From Gaoshiqia hydrogeniformans (GTDB taxonomy: Bacteria > Bacteroidota > Bacteroidia > Bacteroidales > Prolixibacteraceae): DNA of 64,000 nt. Below are positions 44,471-52,768 of the stretch, piece after piece. Both the position numbers and the translations under genes were made by a program. Where the stretch lies: contig NZ_CP186334.1 of assembly GCF_049347105.1 (NCBI RefSeq), forward strand, positions 434,001 to 498,000, read 5' to 3'. The notes under the pieces are model-generated. The model was given only the letters and a program-made list of their open reading frames with translations, was not told the DNA's origin and did no database searches. The stretch's first letter is position 1, and every line of letters starts with the position of its first letter.

Positions 44471-45556
44471 CTATTGAACAATGACTGCACTTTCATGAGC
44501 CAGATTCAGGTTGCCTGAAATGATCACGGTATCGCCCGGTGCAAGTATCCCTCCTTTATCCGGGTGGGCGACCACTGCATAGGAGGCGCTGTTTTCGGCT
44601 ACTGTTTGTACGTAAGTCCAGAATGCGATGGAGTCTTTCGTGCATTTAAACAGGACTTCCTGGTTCTGTCGTAATACCACCGCTGATTTGGGAACGACCA
44701 TTTGCCCGGGAATGTCCTTTTCAACCAATACTTTTACATTCATTCCTTCCAATAAGCTGCCGGGATTTCGGAGCCGTGCCTTAACGCCAATCATGCCGTT
44801 CTCATCAATCAGCGGGTTAATCTCAGAGATCTGTCCTTTATAGTTTTTACTGCTGTCCGAGAACGGGATCACCTGAACTTCATCACCCATACTAATGGTA
44901 GTAATCTCACTCTCTACCAGTTTGAATTCCACTTCAAATTCGGAGTCATCAATCAGTGTACAAAAAACTTCACCCGAACTTACCTGTTCATGTACCTTTT
45001 GTTTGATGTTGCCGATTAATCCGCTATAAGGAGCGGTCAGCCGGGTAGCCTTCAGGCTGAACTCTGCTGTTTGAAAGCCCTGTAACGCTTCGGCATAACC
45101 AGACCTGACCACTGCCATCCCGTATATATGCGGCGGCATTTGGGTACTGTCAGTTGTCATATAGCCTTGCCCGATCAGGATATTTTGCAACTCCAGGTGC
45201 GCTTTTTGTAATTGTACCTTTGCGCCCGACAGTTGCTGCTGATAAGTAAATGGCACCAGCGTGGCGATAACCTGCCCTGCACCGACCCGGTCGCCGTTTT
45301 TCACAGCCAAAGTTTCCAGTTGTTCGCTTACCCGGAACCGGAGTTCGCTTTTACGCCGGGCCGTTAACTTGCCATTGTTGACCAGTTCTTTTTTGAAAAT
45401 ACCCTTTTCGAGAATAATCACGTTCACCGGGTTTTGCTGCTGAATGTACTGGCGTTTTTCAGTAGCATCGGCTTTTTCTGGGTTTGTGTGCGTACAAGAT
45501 GCGATTGCTGTCAGCAGCAGTGCCGAGATCAGTATGGATCGTGCTTTGTGTTTCAT
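44471..45556 (-). CDS. RND periplasmic adaptor subunit (HlyD/MFP family) lipoprotein
   Basis: 361 residues, lipobox IASC with Cys21. The membrane-fusion layout is clear: a barrel-sandwich first half (GKLTARRKSELRFRVSEQLETLAVKNGDRVGAGQVIATL, about 57-95), a short helical hairpin (about 100-145), the second half (LTAPYSGLIGNIKQKVHEQVSSGEVFCTLID, about 170-202), a beta-barrel and a membrane-proximal domain. It links the RND permease to an outer-membrane channel, which must be encoded elsewhere. Its ATG overlaps the GT2 stop by 4 nt, tying the pump to the glycosyltransferase/peptide genes upstream. Confidence 0.9.
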   Translation of the reverse strand: MKHKARSILISALLLTAIASCTHTNPEKADATEKRQYIQQQNPVNVIILEKGIFKKELVNNGKLTARRKSELRFRVSEQLETLAVKNGDRVGAGQVIATLVPFTYQQQLSGAKVQLQKAHLELQNILIGQGYMTTDSTQMPPHIYGMAVVRSGYAEALQGFQTAEFSLKATRLTAPYSGLIGNIKQKVHEQVSSGEVFCTLIDDSEFEVEFKLVESEITTISMGDEVQVIPFSDSSKNYKGQISEINPLIDENGMIGVKARLRNPGSLLEGMNVKVLVEKDIPGQMVVPKSAVVLRQNQEVLFKCTKDSIAFWTYVQTVAENSASYAVVAHPDKGGILAPGDTVIISGNLNLAHESAVIVQ

Positions 45557-46551
45557 GTTTGACGTTCTATGTCTTCCTGATTTTTCAGAGAATTATGTTT
45601 TGATAAAACGTGATTGATGTTTTTGATAATATAGATTGGACGCTGGCGCATTTCCTGGATTACTTTTTCGAAATATAAAGATAAAATTGTTATTGTAAAA
45701 AACAGAAGAGAAAACGAAATCAGCATTAAAAAAATGATAGAAGTATACCCCGAGGGGGGTGTATCTCCATACAGGTACATATAGTGGGTATATAAACCAA
45801 ACACTACCGTGAAGGAAATAAACACCACCGAAAAAAACATGCTTATCCGTAGGGGTTTATTCGAGAACGCAAAGATGGCGTTAAAAGCATGTTTAAATAA
45901 GCGGAATAAAGAGTAGTTGCTTTTTCCGTATAACCGGGAAGGCGCATGAAAAGGAAGTACAACCGAAGAAAAGCCTATGGACTGGATAAAGCCGCGGATG
46001 AAGCGGTTTTGTTCGCGGTAGCATGTTTTTAGTATGTCAGCAACCTGCCTGGATATCAGAAAAAAATCAGTCGCATTGTTGCGCAGTTTTATGGTCGACA
46101 GCCGGTTGATCAATTTATAAAATGAAGCAGAGAGCAGCTTTTTAACCAACCCATTATCTTCCCGCTGGATGCATTCCATGAGGACAAAATCACTTCCCGC
46201 CTGGTATGCGTGGAGCATGTTTTCGATTTCAGCAGGTGGATGTTGTCCGTCGCCATCCATGCAAATGACCGCATCCCCTTTCGCGTGATCAATTCCTGCA
46301 ATCATGGCCGACTCATGACCAAAATTCTTTGAGAATTCAATTGAACAATGACTTATGTTTTGACCCGGATGAGATGTGGTCAGCTTTTCAATGCGGTTTT
46401 GAGTCTGGTCGGTGCTTCCATCATTGACCCAGATGACTTCAAAGTCTATATCTGCCATTTTTATTAACTCTGCCCTTAGTAACGCCCAGAAGCTAAGAAC
46501 TCCGTCCTCTTCGTTATATAAGGAAATAACTATGGATATCATTGTATTCAT
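45553..46551 (-). CDS. GT2 glycosyltransferase, DPM1/GtrB-like, with C-terminal membrane segments
   Basis: 332 residues: GT-A domain with ISIVISLYNEEDGVL (about 5-19), VIWVNDGSTDQT (about 40-51) and the metal-binding ICMDGDGQHPPAEI (about 95-108, DxD), then two transmembrane helices (about 235-257 and 273-297). This is the polyprenyl-phosphate glucosyl/mannosyl transferase type, which charges a lipid carrier on the cytoplasmic side. It overlaps DUF1573 upstream and the adaptor downstream by 4 nt each. A broken second copy of its 5' end lies at 54687-54767. It could supply the sugar donor to the GT-C protein at 52769. Confidence 0.9.
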   Translation of the reverse strand: MNTMISIVISLYNEEDGVLSFWALLRAELIKMADIDFEVIWVNDGSTDQTQNRIEKLTTSHPGQNISHCSIEFSKNFGHESAMIAGIDHAKGDAVICMDGDGQHPPAEIENMLHAYQAGSDFVLMECIQREDNGLVKKLLSASFYKLINRLSTIKLRNNATDFFLISRQVADILKTCYREQNRFIRGFIQSIGFSSVVLPFHAPSRLYGKSNYSLFRLFKHAFNAIFAFSNKPLRISMFFSVVFISFTVVFGLYTHYMYLYGDTPPSGYTSIIFLMLISFSLLFFTITILSLYFEKVIQEMRQRPIYIIKNINHVLSKHNSLKNQEDIERQT

Positions 46552-46985
46552 GGCTCCTGATCTGATTGTTCAAACTCATTGGGCTGCACCTGCCCTTTTA
46601 TGGATAAGGTTATAAAGCCGCCGGCAACATTTCCCTCCACTCGTATCGTCTTTATAAAGCGACCGGTATGTTGAGCATCGTGGGTGACTTTGATTTCGCC
46701 GGTTTTTCCCGGCTTAACAGGACCGCGGGGCCAGTCCGGTGTAGTGCAGCCACAACTGGATGTCACATTGGTCAAAACAAACGGCGCATCGCCTGTATTT
46801 ATAAACACGAAAGTACCCGGTTGCGGCTTACCTTGTTTTAAATTGCCAAGGTCCAGTTCGGTGTGGTCAAATTCAATAGTGGTTTGACGCAACTCTTTTG
46901 AGTCAAATGGAACATTTATCTGAATTAATTCAACCGTGAGAACTACAATGAGTAATGATATCATCACAATTAATGATTTTTTCAT
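46548..46985 (-). CDS. DUF1573 protein (unit B)
   Basis: 145 residues: an N-terminal membrane anchor/signal (about 1-23) and an immunoglobulin-like DUF1573 domain with HTELDLGNLKQGKPQPGTFVFINTGDAPFVLTNVTSSCGCTTPDWPRGPVKPGKTGEIKVTHDAQHTGRFIKTIRVEGN. The SSCGCTTPDWP motif is the DUF1573 hallmark. Periplasmic. It starts one base after the thioredoxin-like gene ends and overlaps GT2 by 4 nt. A truncated paralogue exists at 50103. The Cys pair could interact with the thiol protein or the Cys-rich peptides; that is inference. Confidence 0.92.
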   Translation of the reverse strand: MKKSLIVMISLLIVVLTVELIQINVPFDSKELRQTTIEFDHTELDLGNLKQGKPQPGTFVFINTGDAPFVLTNVTSSCGCTTPDWPRGPVKPGKTGEIKVTHDAQHTGRFIKTIRVEGNVAGGFITLSIKGQVQPNEFEQSDQEP

Positions 46986-46986
46986 A

Positions 46987-47553
46987 TTAATCAGAAATGG
47001 TGTTCATTTTATCCAGATATTTCTTCGTGCATGCAAATTCGCCCTTAATTGGATAGTAAGTATTTGAGATCATTCCATTATCGTATTTTTTGAAATAACA
47101 AGAAGCTGGAATATCAACTGAATTCATCAGCCATCCAAAATTTAAAGAGTTATACCTATAAACTTTTGCTAGCAATTTGAGATATCTTATATTTTCTTTT
47201 GTTGATATTATGTAGACATTCTGGGTACTCGCCTTTTTTGTATAATCAATTAAGGTGAAAATATTTTCTTCAATGCAGGTCACACAATCATTTTGGGAAA
47301 ATATATAGAAAAGCCCCTTAACGTTTGAATCTAAGAGATTCAGTGTATCATTTGAAACTAATAAAATTTTTGAACTCACATAATTATGAGGTTGAGAAGT
47401 TAATGAAGTCAAGTAGTTACCGGATTCCGTAAGTATCTGATTGAGATCGTTATGCTGTTTTTCTATTTTGGCCTTAGCTTTACTGATTCTGCTATAATTA
47501 GATAGGGATAATGCAGCAAGAATCAACAAAAAAGCAAAGTATAAGTATTTCAT
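46987..47553 (-). CDS. Membrane-anchored thioredoxin-like CxxC protein (unit B)
   Basis: 188 residues, an N-terminal hydrophobic helix (about 3-19) and a polar helical stretch, then a thioredoxin-like beta strand with FYIFSQNDCVTCIEENIF (CxxC near residues 90-93). The same gene position in unit A (50494) has FYFSDLSCMNCVTFEL; overall identity is low but size, anchor and CxxC context agree. Likely a periplasmic thiol-disulfide protein. It lies 2 nt from the propeller gene upstream and 1 nt from DUF1573 downstream. Confidence 0.72.
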   Translation of the reverse strand: MKYLYFAFLLILAALSLSNYSRISKAKAKIEKQHNDLNQILTESGNYLTSLTSQPHNYVSSKILLVSNDTLNLLDSNVKGLFYIFSQNDCVTCIEENIFTLIDYTKKASTQNVYIISTKENIRYLKLLAKVYRYNSLNFGWLMNSVDIPASCYFKKYDNGMISNTYYPIKGEFACTKKYLDKMNTISD

Positions 47554-47555
47554 AG

Positions 47556-48737
47556 TCAGAAAGTGTTGTACTGAATGGATACGATTATTGGATTTGATTC
47601 TTCGGATACTGTATTTAACGTTTCGAGATACTGATTTTTTAGTTCTTCATTGCCTTGTTCCATAACCATCTGCTTCATTCTGCAAAAAAGGAACGCATCA
47701 ATTACTCCTATAAATTCATTTTCACTAACCGTGATGTATTTTATCAAAGGAAACGCACCAAGTCCACCTTCAAAATGATTGCCATAGACATAATTTCCTG
47801 ACTCTTTACAATAAATAACTATCACATTTTGATTTCTGAGCTTGAAATTAAAGGTTAAAAAATGCTCGTTTTCAATCACATTTTCAATACCGTATGTCCA
47901 GTTTTTCTCATCCAAGACTTCCTGTATTTCCCTGAGTCTCTCTTTATTTTGAAGTTTTTCTTTTGGAATTTTGTCTTTGCAAAAATTAAAAGTAATGAAG
48001 GGCTCTACTTTATCTTTGGTGATGCGGTAAACAACATCTTTAAAGTAGGGAGCAAAATAAGTATTCTCCGATTGAAATATCGAATGGCGGTAGCTAAAAT
48101 GTTTGTCATATTGGTCCTGTTCAAGAAACCACTCTTTTGAGTTCTCTATTAAATCCAGGTTCGCGATTAAGTGTTTGGGACCCGCTAGATCTTGGTCTTT
48201 TGAATAAAAGCTTAACACATGGTCCTCTGGATTAGAGAAATTAGTTGCCCAAAACTGGATTTTCAGATCATTTATATGGTCGCCATTGACAAGGTTATAG
48301 GTTAATACCTTACGCTGTTGATTGTCGAGTATCAATAAATGATTCTGTTTTTCATCGATTAGGAAGTCAGTTAGATCTATAAACTCTCCCGCTCCTCTTC
48401 CATATTTGCCAATACTTCTCTCATATTTCCCATTGTGATTATAGATCAGTATTTCTTTCACATACTGATTGTCTTTTACGTACAAGAAACCATCAAGCTT
48501 GTACATCTTGCCAATAGAGCCAATCAGACTACTATCTGTTGTTTCCAGAGGAGTGAACTTAATACTTTTAATTATCTTCCTTGGAATTGCTTGTTTCTCC
48601 TCCCAGTTTGAAACATCAAAATGTAACGTTTGCTCCTGTCTGTTTTTATCCACATCGGTTTTACTATCGCAACCGGAGAAAAGAAATAGGACTTTGATAC
48701 AAATTAAATATAATCCGGTTTTATTATGTAGATTCAT
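47556..48737 (-). CDS. 6-bladed beta-propeller lipoprotein (BF3164-like), unit B
   Basis: 393 residues, lipobox FSGC with Cys23. Repeated blades are visible: IGSIGKMYKLDGFLYVKDNQYVKEILIYNHNGKYERSIGKYGRGAGEFIDLTDFLIDEKQNHLLILDNQQRKVLTYNL (about 75-150). This is the Bacteroidota propeller family commonly found beside NVEALA-type peptides. It is probably anchored in the periplasm or on the surface, where it could bind the exported peptide. Its C-terminus (NPIIVSIQYNTF) matches the ends of the other two propellers (51038 and the pseudogene at 54939). Confidence 0.85.
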   Translation of the reverse strand: MNLHNKTGLYLICIKVLFLFSGCDSKTDVDKNRQEQTLHFDVSNWEEKQAIPRKIIKSIKFTPLETTDSSLIGSIGKMYKLDGFLYVKDNQYVKEILIYNHNGKYERSIGKYGRGAGEFIDLTDFLIDEKQNHLLILDNQQRKVLTYNLVNGDHINDLKIQFWATNFSNPEDHVLSFYSKDQDLAGPKHLIANLDLIENSKEWFLEQDQYDKHFSYRHSIFQSENTYFAPYFKDVVYRITKDKVEPFITFNFCKDKIPKEKLQNKERLREIQEVLDEKNWTYGIENVIENEHFLTFNFKLRNQNVIVIYCKESGNYVYGNHFEGGLGAFPLIKYITVSENEFIGVIDAFLFCRMKQMVMEQGNEELKNQYLETLNTVSEESNPIIVSIQYNTF

Positions 48738-48817
48738 TTATGTCCGTTATTAATTAGTTAAACATGATAATAATAGGGCATCTAGTAAAATACTAGATGC
48801 CTGTCTGCTTTTAAATT

Positions 48818-49228
48818 CTAACAACCATTTCCTGTAGGTCGGCAATTCCCCCAACTCACAACTTGATCTTCCTTGCAGTAATAGCGTCCTCCATACACAC
48901 AGATGTTTGTATACCTTGTGCATTCACAGACCGATTCGAATCTCCCTAAAGGCCAAAGGGATTCACACTTGAGGCATTGCCCTTCTTCTACCAATACATC
49001 AAAATCCCAGACCTCGGAACCTGTTCCCGTTCCGGTTCCCGTGTCTGTTCCGGTTCCGGTATCAGTTCCGGTTCCGGTATCAGTTCCGGTTCCCGTAGTT
49101 TGGGCTACTAATTCATTGCCGGTTAAAAAATACGGGTTGTCCAGTGTGAATTTGACATTCAGAATTAGTGCCGTAAAAAAGATTCCTGCGGCCAGGTATC
49201 TCAATCCTTTTTCTAATTTTGTCTTCAT
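48818..49228 (-). CDS. Cys-rich leader peptide, NVEALA-like (unit B)
   Basis: 136 residues. The first 57 residues are nearly identical to the unit A peptide at 52301: basic start (MKTKLEKGLRYLA), one hydrophobic segment (about 13-30), then TGNELVAQTT. A (TGTGTD)n Thr/Gly/Asp repeat follows (about 46-72), and then a different C-terminal core with eight Cys (SEVWDFDVLVEEGQ..., ending GNGC). The conserved leader with a variable core is the design of exported precursor peptides. The IS5 element sits 16 nt upstream of its ATG and separates it from its former upstream region. Confidence 0.75.
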   Translation of the reverse strand: MKTKLEKGLRYLAAGIFFTALILNVKFTLDNPYFLTGNELVAQTTGTGTDTGTGTDTGTGTDTGTGTGTGSEVWDFDVLVEEGQCLKCESLWPLGRFESVCECTRYTNICVYGGRYYCKEDQVVSWGNCRPTGNGC

Positions 49229-49244
49229 AGTTTCTAAATTATAA

Positions 49245-50165
49245 GAGACTGTTTTGAAATCATTGTCAAAATTTGTTAAGCATCAATCTTATCATTGATA
49301 ATTGGACAAAGGCTGCACTTGTTTCGGTCAACCTTTCATAGTCTTTCGAGGTCCGTCGTTGAAATGAAATCCAGGCAAATGTTCTTTCAACAATCCATCT
49401 TTTAGGCAGGATTTTGAATTTGTGGGCTTCATTTCTTTTGACAATTTCGAGGGCCCAACCAAATTTTATCCTGGCTGTCTCTATTAATTCCCCCCGATAA
49501 CCGCCATCGGCAAATATTTTTACGATCCCTTTTATGTATTTATTTTTAAGGATTTTAAATACAAGTTCTGCGGCCTTGCTGTCATGTGGCGTTGCTGAAT
49601 GGACTACAATGGCCAGTAGTAAGCCAAGGGTATCAACAACAATGTGCCTTTTTCTGCCCTTAATCTTTTTGCCGCCATCATACCCAATCTCGTCTTGACA
49701 AACATTGACTGTTTTAACGGATTGACTGTCAATTATGCCAACAGATGGAACAGGGTTTCTGCCTTTTTGCACCCTGACCTTTTCGACAAGATAATCATGC
49801 AATTCCTCCAAAAGCCCGTTTAACTTCCACTTTCTGAAGTAATAATAAACTGTCTGCCATGGCGCAAAGTCGTTGGGGAGCATCCGCCATTGGCAACCGG
49901 ATTTGGTTATGTACAAAATTGCATTCACAATTGATCGTAAACTATGTTTTCTTTTTCGCTCTTGTTCAAACAAATCTTTTATAACTTGCCACTGGTTATC
50001 GGTTAAATCACTTGGGTAAATTTTCATCGTACACTAATTTGTCGTTATTTTAGTGCAAAGAAAATCTAACCTGATATAGTTAGCTGATAACCAATTTTTT
50101 AATTATAAACACCTTGGTGTTAATTGCGCTATAATATTTTTTAAATTTAAAATCAAAACAGTCTC
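49245..50165 (-). mobile_element. IS5-family insertion sequence, copy 1 (921 bp)
   Basis: Perfect 13-bp terminal inverted repeats GAGACTGTTTTGA (49245-49257) and its complement (50153-50165), flanked by TAA on both sides (49242-49244 and 50166-50168), a 3-bp target duplication. It carries one intact transposase. It is inserted in the 5' untranslated region of the unit B peptide gene and truncates the DUF1573 reading frame upstream. Copy 2 is at 55104-56024 and has the same length. Confidence 0.95.
49266..50027 (-). CDS. IS5-family transposase (copy 1)
   Basis: 253 residues with an N-terminal helical domain (YPSDLTDNQWQVIKDLFEQE) and a DDE catalytic core: Asp in VGIIDSQSVKT (about 99), Asp in KIFADGGYRGE (about 173) and Glu in RWIVERTFAW (about 214). 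The YDGGKKIKGRKRHIVVD block is typical of IS5 subgroup transposases. It is intact and identical in protein sequence to copy 2, so the element was recently active. Confidence 0.95.
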   Translation of the reverse strand: MKIYPSDLTDNQWQVIKDLFEQERKRKHSLRSIVNAILYITKSGCQWRMLPNDFAPWQTVYYYFRKWKLNGLLEELHDYLVEKVRVQKGRNPVPSVGIIDSQSVKTVNVCQDEIGYDGGKKIKGRKRHIVVDTLGLLLAIVVHSATPHDSKAAELVFKILKNKYIKGIVKIFADGGYRGELIETARIKFGWALEIVKRNEAHKFKILPKRWIVERTFAWISFQRRTSKDYERLTETSAAFVQLSMIRLMLNKF

Positions 50166-50411
50166 TAAGTTATGATTCAGTGACATGAGTGCTGATAGTA
50201 CGGTTAAGCTCATGTTTCCTGAAGTTTGGGGGATGGCCGGATTTGGCTTTCCTTGTCTTAAATTGCCAGGATCCAGTTTGGCATGGTCAGATTCAATAGT
50301 GGTTTCATGAAACTCTCCGACACCATCTGAATTATTCATCCGAATTAGCAAAATGATGAGCACTAATGACATAAGTGCTGTTGTCGTTAGCAAGTGTTTT
50401 TTCATTTTCAT
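50103..50411 (-). pseudogene. Truncated DUF1573 gene (unit A)
   Basis: The first about 47 residues parallel the DUF1573 at 46548 (anchor, then TTIESDHAKLDPGNLRQGKPNP), but the central domain with the SSCGC motif is gone. The frame then passes into QTSGNMSLTV-type sequence also seen upstream of the unit A peptide gene, and ends inside the IS right end. An internal deletion followed by IS insertion explains this. It is unlikely to be functional. Confidence 0.75.
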
Positions 50412-50493
50412 CAGCTTGATTTTCTTTATTTATTGACTCTATTTTTGTTTTAAGAGGTCTTTGGCGGGGGTCCTATGCACAATCATCTATCCC

Positions 50494-51018
50494 TTAAAAC
50501 CCATATCTTTCAAGAAATGCCTTCGTGAGTGATCCATTTTGTATATCTGGTGCATATAGTTCCCTGACGCTTTTCTTTACAAGAACAACATAAAACGGCT
50601 GCTCTATTGTGTTGTGTATTGAAGTATCTCTTCGAAAAGCATATTGATAGTATGTCCTACTTAGGGTTTCGTATTCTCTATCGAGAGTTATGTCTGCTAC
50701 AACTGAAATTTCTCTGTCCTTAATATTCTCAGCCAATTCAAACGTTACACAGTTCATACAGCTCAAATCAGAAAAATAAAATAAAATGATTGTATCTTTC
50801 TGGTGATTAATGCCATATGCTGAGAGATCATGCTGACCTCGTCGTATTGTTTCTATAACTCTTAAGTTGAAATTAAGTTGTTCAATTAAATGCTCTCTGT
50901 GTTTTAATAGCGCAGCTATCTTTTTATTTTCTTTATAAAGATAGTGCGAGTTAAATAGACAAACAATTGATACCGCAATTGCGACTATGATGAACATTGT
51001 ATTTTGGATTTTCTTCAT
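50494..51018 (-). CDS. Membrane-anchored thioredoxin-like CxxC protein (unit A)
   Basis: 174 residues with an N-terminal transmembrane helix (about 8-25), a helical linker, and IILFYFSDLSCMNCVTFELAENI near 79-100 containing CMNC. The order anchor-linker-strand-CxxC matches the unit B protein at 46987. No conserved cis-Pro is obvious. Probably a periplasmic thiol protein. It starts 19 nt after the propeller stop. DUF1573 follows after 82 nt. Confidence 0.7.
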   Translation of the reverse strand: MKKIQNTMFIIVAIAVSIVCLFNSHYLYKENKKIAALLKHREHLIEQLNFNLRVIETIRRGQHDLSAYGINHQKDTIILFYFSDLSCMNCVTFELAENIKDREISVVADITLDREYETLSRTYYQYAFRRDTSIHNTIEQPFYVVLVKKSVRELYAPDIQNGSLTKAFLERYGF

Positions 51019-51037
51019 AAGTTCAACCTGTAAATAT

Positions 51038-52231
51038 TTAGTTAAATTTAATAATCACAGGATTGTCATTTGGCGTCGTATTTTCAAAAATTTCGATTAG
51101 ACAATTATTATTTGATTGAAATTCCTCCCAACCTTTTGATGAAACTCTCTTTTGAATGGTATTTACGAAATTATGAATTTCATATGGATAGATCGCAGCT
51201 ATTAAGTAATTCTCATAAACCAATAATGGAGAGGCTTTTAATAATGAAAAATAATCTCCCCCTCTCAACAACCGGAGTTTATTGCTCTTGATATGGAAAA
51301 TGTAACTTTCTTCCATACCTTGATTATCTGAACTAAAAAATATGGAGTCTTCGGTAATGATTAGGTTTGAGAATTGTCTAAATGGATTTTTCTCAGAATA
51401 TTCAAAAAATTTATCCATAGAAGTATTCATATATACATCAAGATGCTGATGAGTATCTGATACTTCTTTTTCCTTCAGCAGGATAAAAGGTTTTACTGAC
51501 TGCGAATCAGAAATATGATAAATTGTATCGCAAAAAACAGGTTGATAAAATAATTGATCTTCATACTGGATAAAAACGTCTGAAGAATATCCCCACTCGA
51601 GGTTGCTTCGTCGTGTATAAGGGAAGTGTTTACTGATGACTTTACATTCTTTCGTTGTAATATGAATGTTAAAATCTTTTTTCATGCTGGAAGAAAAGTT
51701 TGAAAAGAAAACCAAACAATTATCAAAAGTTCCAATATTATAGGCTATGAAAGGGAGCTTAAATCTGTTTTTTTGTTTTCCGTCCAAGCCATATTCATAA
51801 ACCACAGACTTATGGATTCCTGCAACAACAAGCGCAAAAATTGATTTTGTCTGTTCAGAAATACAAAAATCATTTAGCTGTATATATTCATTTGGTCCAT
51901 TCCCGACATCATGAATCTTCGATATAAACCGACCTGCTTCATCAAAAACAAACAGTGCTTTTTGTTTTTTGTCGAGTATAATTGGTTTTTGATCACAGAA
52001 TGTTATTTTATCAATTCCATTAATAACACAATCAGGATCATTTCCCAAGTAGATGAAATGGTTATCATCATCCATTTTAACAGAAGGGTATTCTTCTACC
52101 TTCAGGTTTTCAAGAATAATAGATGTTCTGACTTCTTTCCCAAGGATATTAGGATTCTTTTCATTGCTACATGAGGTAAGCAAGATGATTATAAGAAAAG
52201 GCAGGCAATATTGATATATTTGATTTTTCAT
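51038..52231 (-). CDS. 6-bladed beta-propeller lipoprotein (BF3164-like), unit A
   Basis: 397 residues, lipobox LTSC with Cys21. Blade repeats include KPIILDKKQKALFVFDEAGRFISKIHDVGNGPNEYIQLNDFCISEQTKSIFALV (about 88-142). Size, lipobox, neighbours and the C-terminus (NDNPVIIKFN) match the unit B propeller, with considerable divergence elsewhere. It follows the unit A peptide gene by 69 nt, as in unit B (80 nt). Confidence 0.82.
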   Translation of the reverse strand: MKNQIYQYCLPFLIIILLTSCSNEKNPNILGKEVRTSIILENLKVEEYPSVKMDDDNHFIYLGNDPDCVINGIDKITFCDQKPIILDKKQKALFVFDEAGRFISKIHDVGNGPNEYIQLNDFCISEQTKSIFALVVAGIHKSVVYEYGLDGKQKNRFKLPFIAYNIGTFDNCLVFFSNFSSSMKKDFNIHITTKECKVISKHFPYTRRSNLEWGYSSDVFIQYEDQLFYQPVFCDTIYHISDSQSVKPFILLKEKEVSDTHQHLDVYMNTSMDKFFEYSEKNPFRQFSNLIITEDSIFFSSDNQGMEESYIFHIKSNKLRLLRGGDYFSLLKASPLLVYENYLIAAIYPYEIHNFVNTIQKRVSSKGWEEFQSNNNCLIEIFENTTPNDNPVIIKFN

Positions 52232-52300
52232 ATTCCAACATTAAAAAACTGTTCAAGAGAGAAGCTTTGCAAAGTACTTCTCTCTTAAGATTAATTAATT

Positions 52301-52699
52301 TTAGTTATTCGCCAAAGGATCGGGAGAATCTTGGGGACAAAGAATATCTTGAGTGCAAACTCCGGGACTAGTTGCATCACATAGGATTGCGCAGGAGGTA
52401 CATGAATGACGAGTCCAAACTATTGATGCGGCTATGACCTTTCCGTTTGCATCAACGCTAAATGTCACGGTTTTCCATACACATTTTGGAATTGGGTTAG
52501 ATTTGTATCCTGTGAATGTACCCGTTCCTGTATCTGTTCCGGTTCCGGTATCAGTTCCGGTTCCGGTTGTTTGGGCCACTAATTCATTGCCTGTTAAAAA
52601 GTACGGGCTGTCCAGTGTGAACTTGACATTCAGAATTAGTGCCGTAAAAAAGATTCCTGCAGCCAGGTATCTCAATCCTTTTTCTAATTTTGTCTTCAT
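52301..52699 (-). CDS. Cys-rich leader peptide, NVEALA-like (unit A)
   Basis: 132 residues. The leader (residues 1-about 57) differs from the unit B peptide by one residue (Ser for Asn at 31), then a shorter (TGTGTD)n repeat, and a wholly different core with six Cys (SCTSCAILCD..., ending PLANN). Even Cys numbers in both cores (6 and 8) fit disulfide-bonded secreted products. The DNA of the repeat is an 18-bp tandem unit, so copy number can change by slippage without frameshift. Confidence 0.75.
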   Translation of the reverse strand: MKTKLEKGLRYLAAGIFFTALILNVKFTLDSPYFLTGNELVAQTTGTGTDTGTGTDTGTGTFTGYKSNPIPKCVWKTVTFSVDANGKVIAASIVWTRHSCTSCAILCDATSPGVCTQDILCPQDSPDPLANN

Positions 52700-52768
52700 A
52701 ATTTTTAAAAATTTGATTCAGGGTCATGAACGTTTGATATTTACGGTTAAGCTCATGTTCCCTGAGGT

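Noticed and set aside
49015..49100. CRISPR-like repeat array
   Set aside because: The 18-bp units are contiguous, without spacers, and code for the TGTGTD repeat of a peptide.
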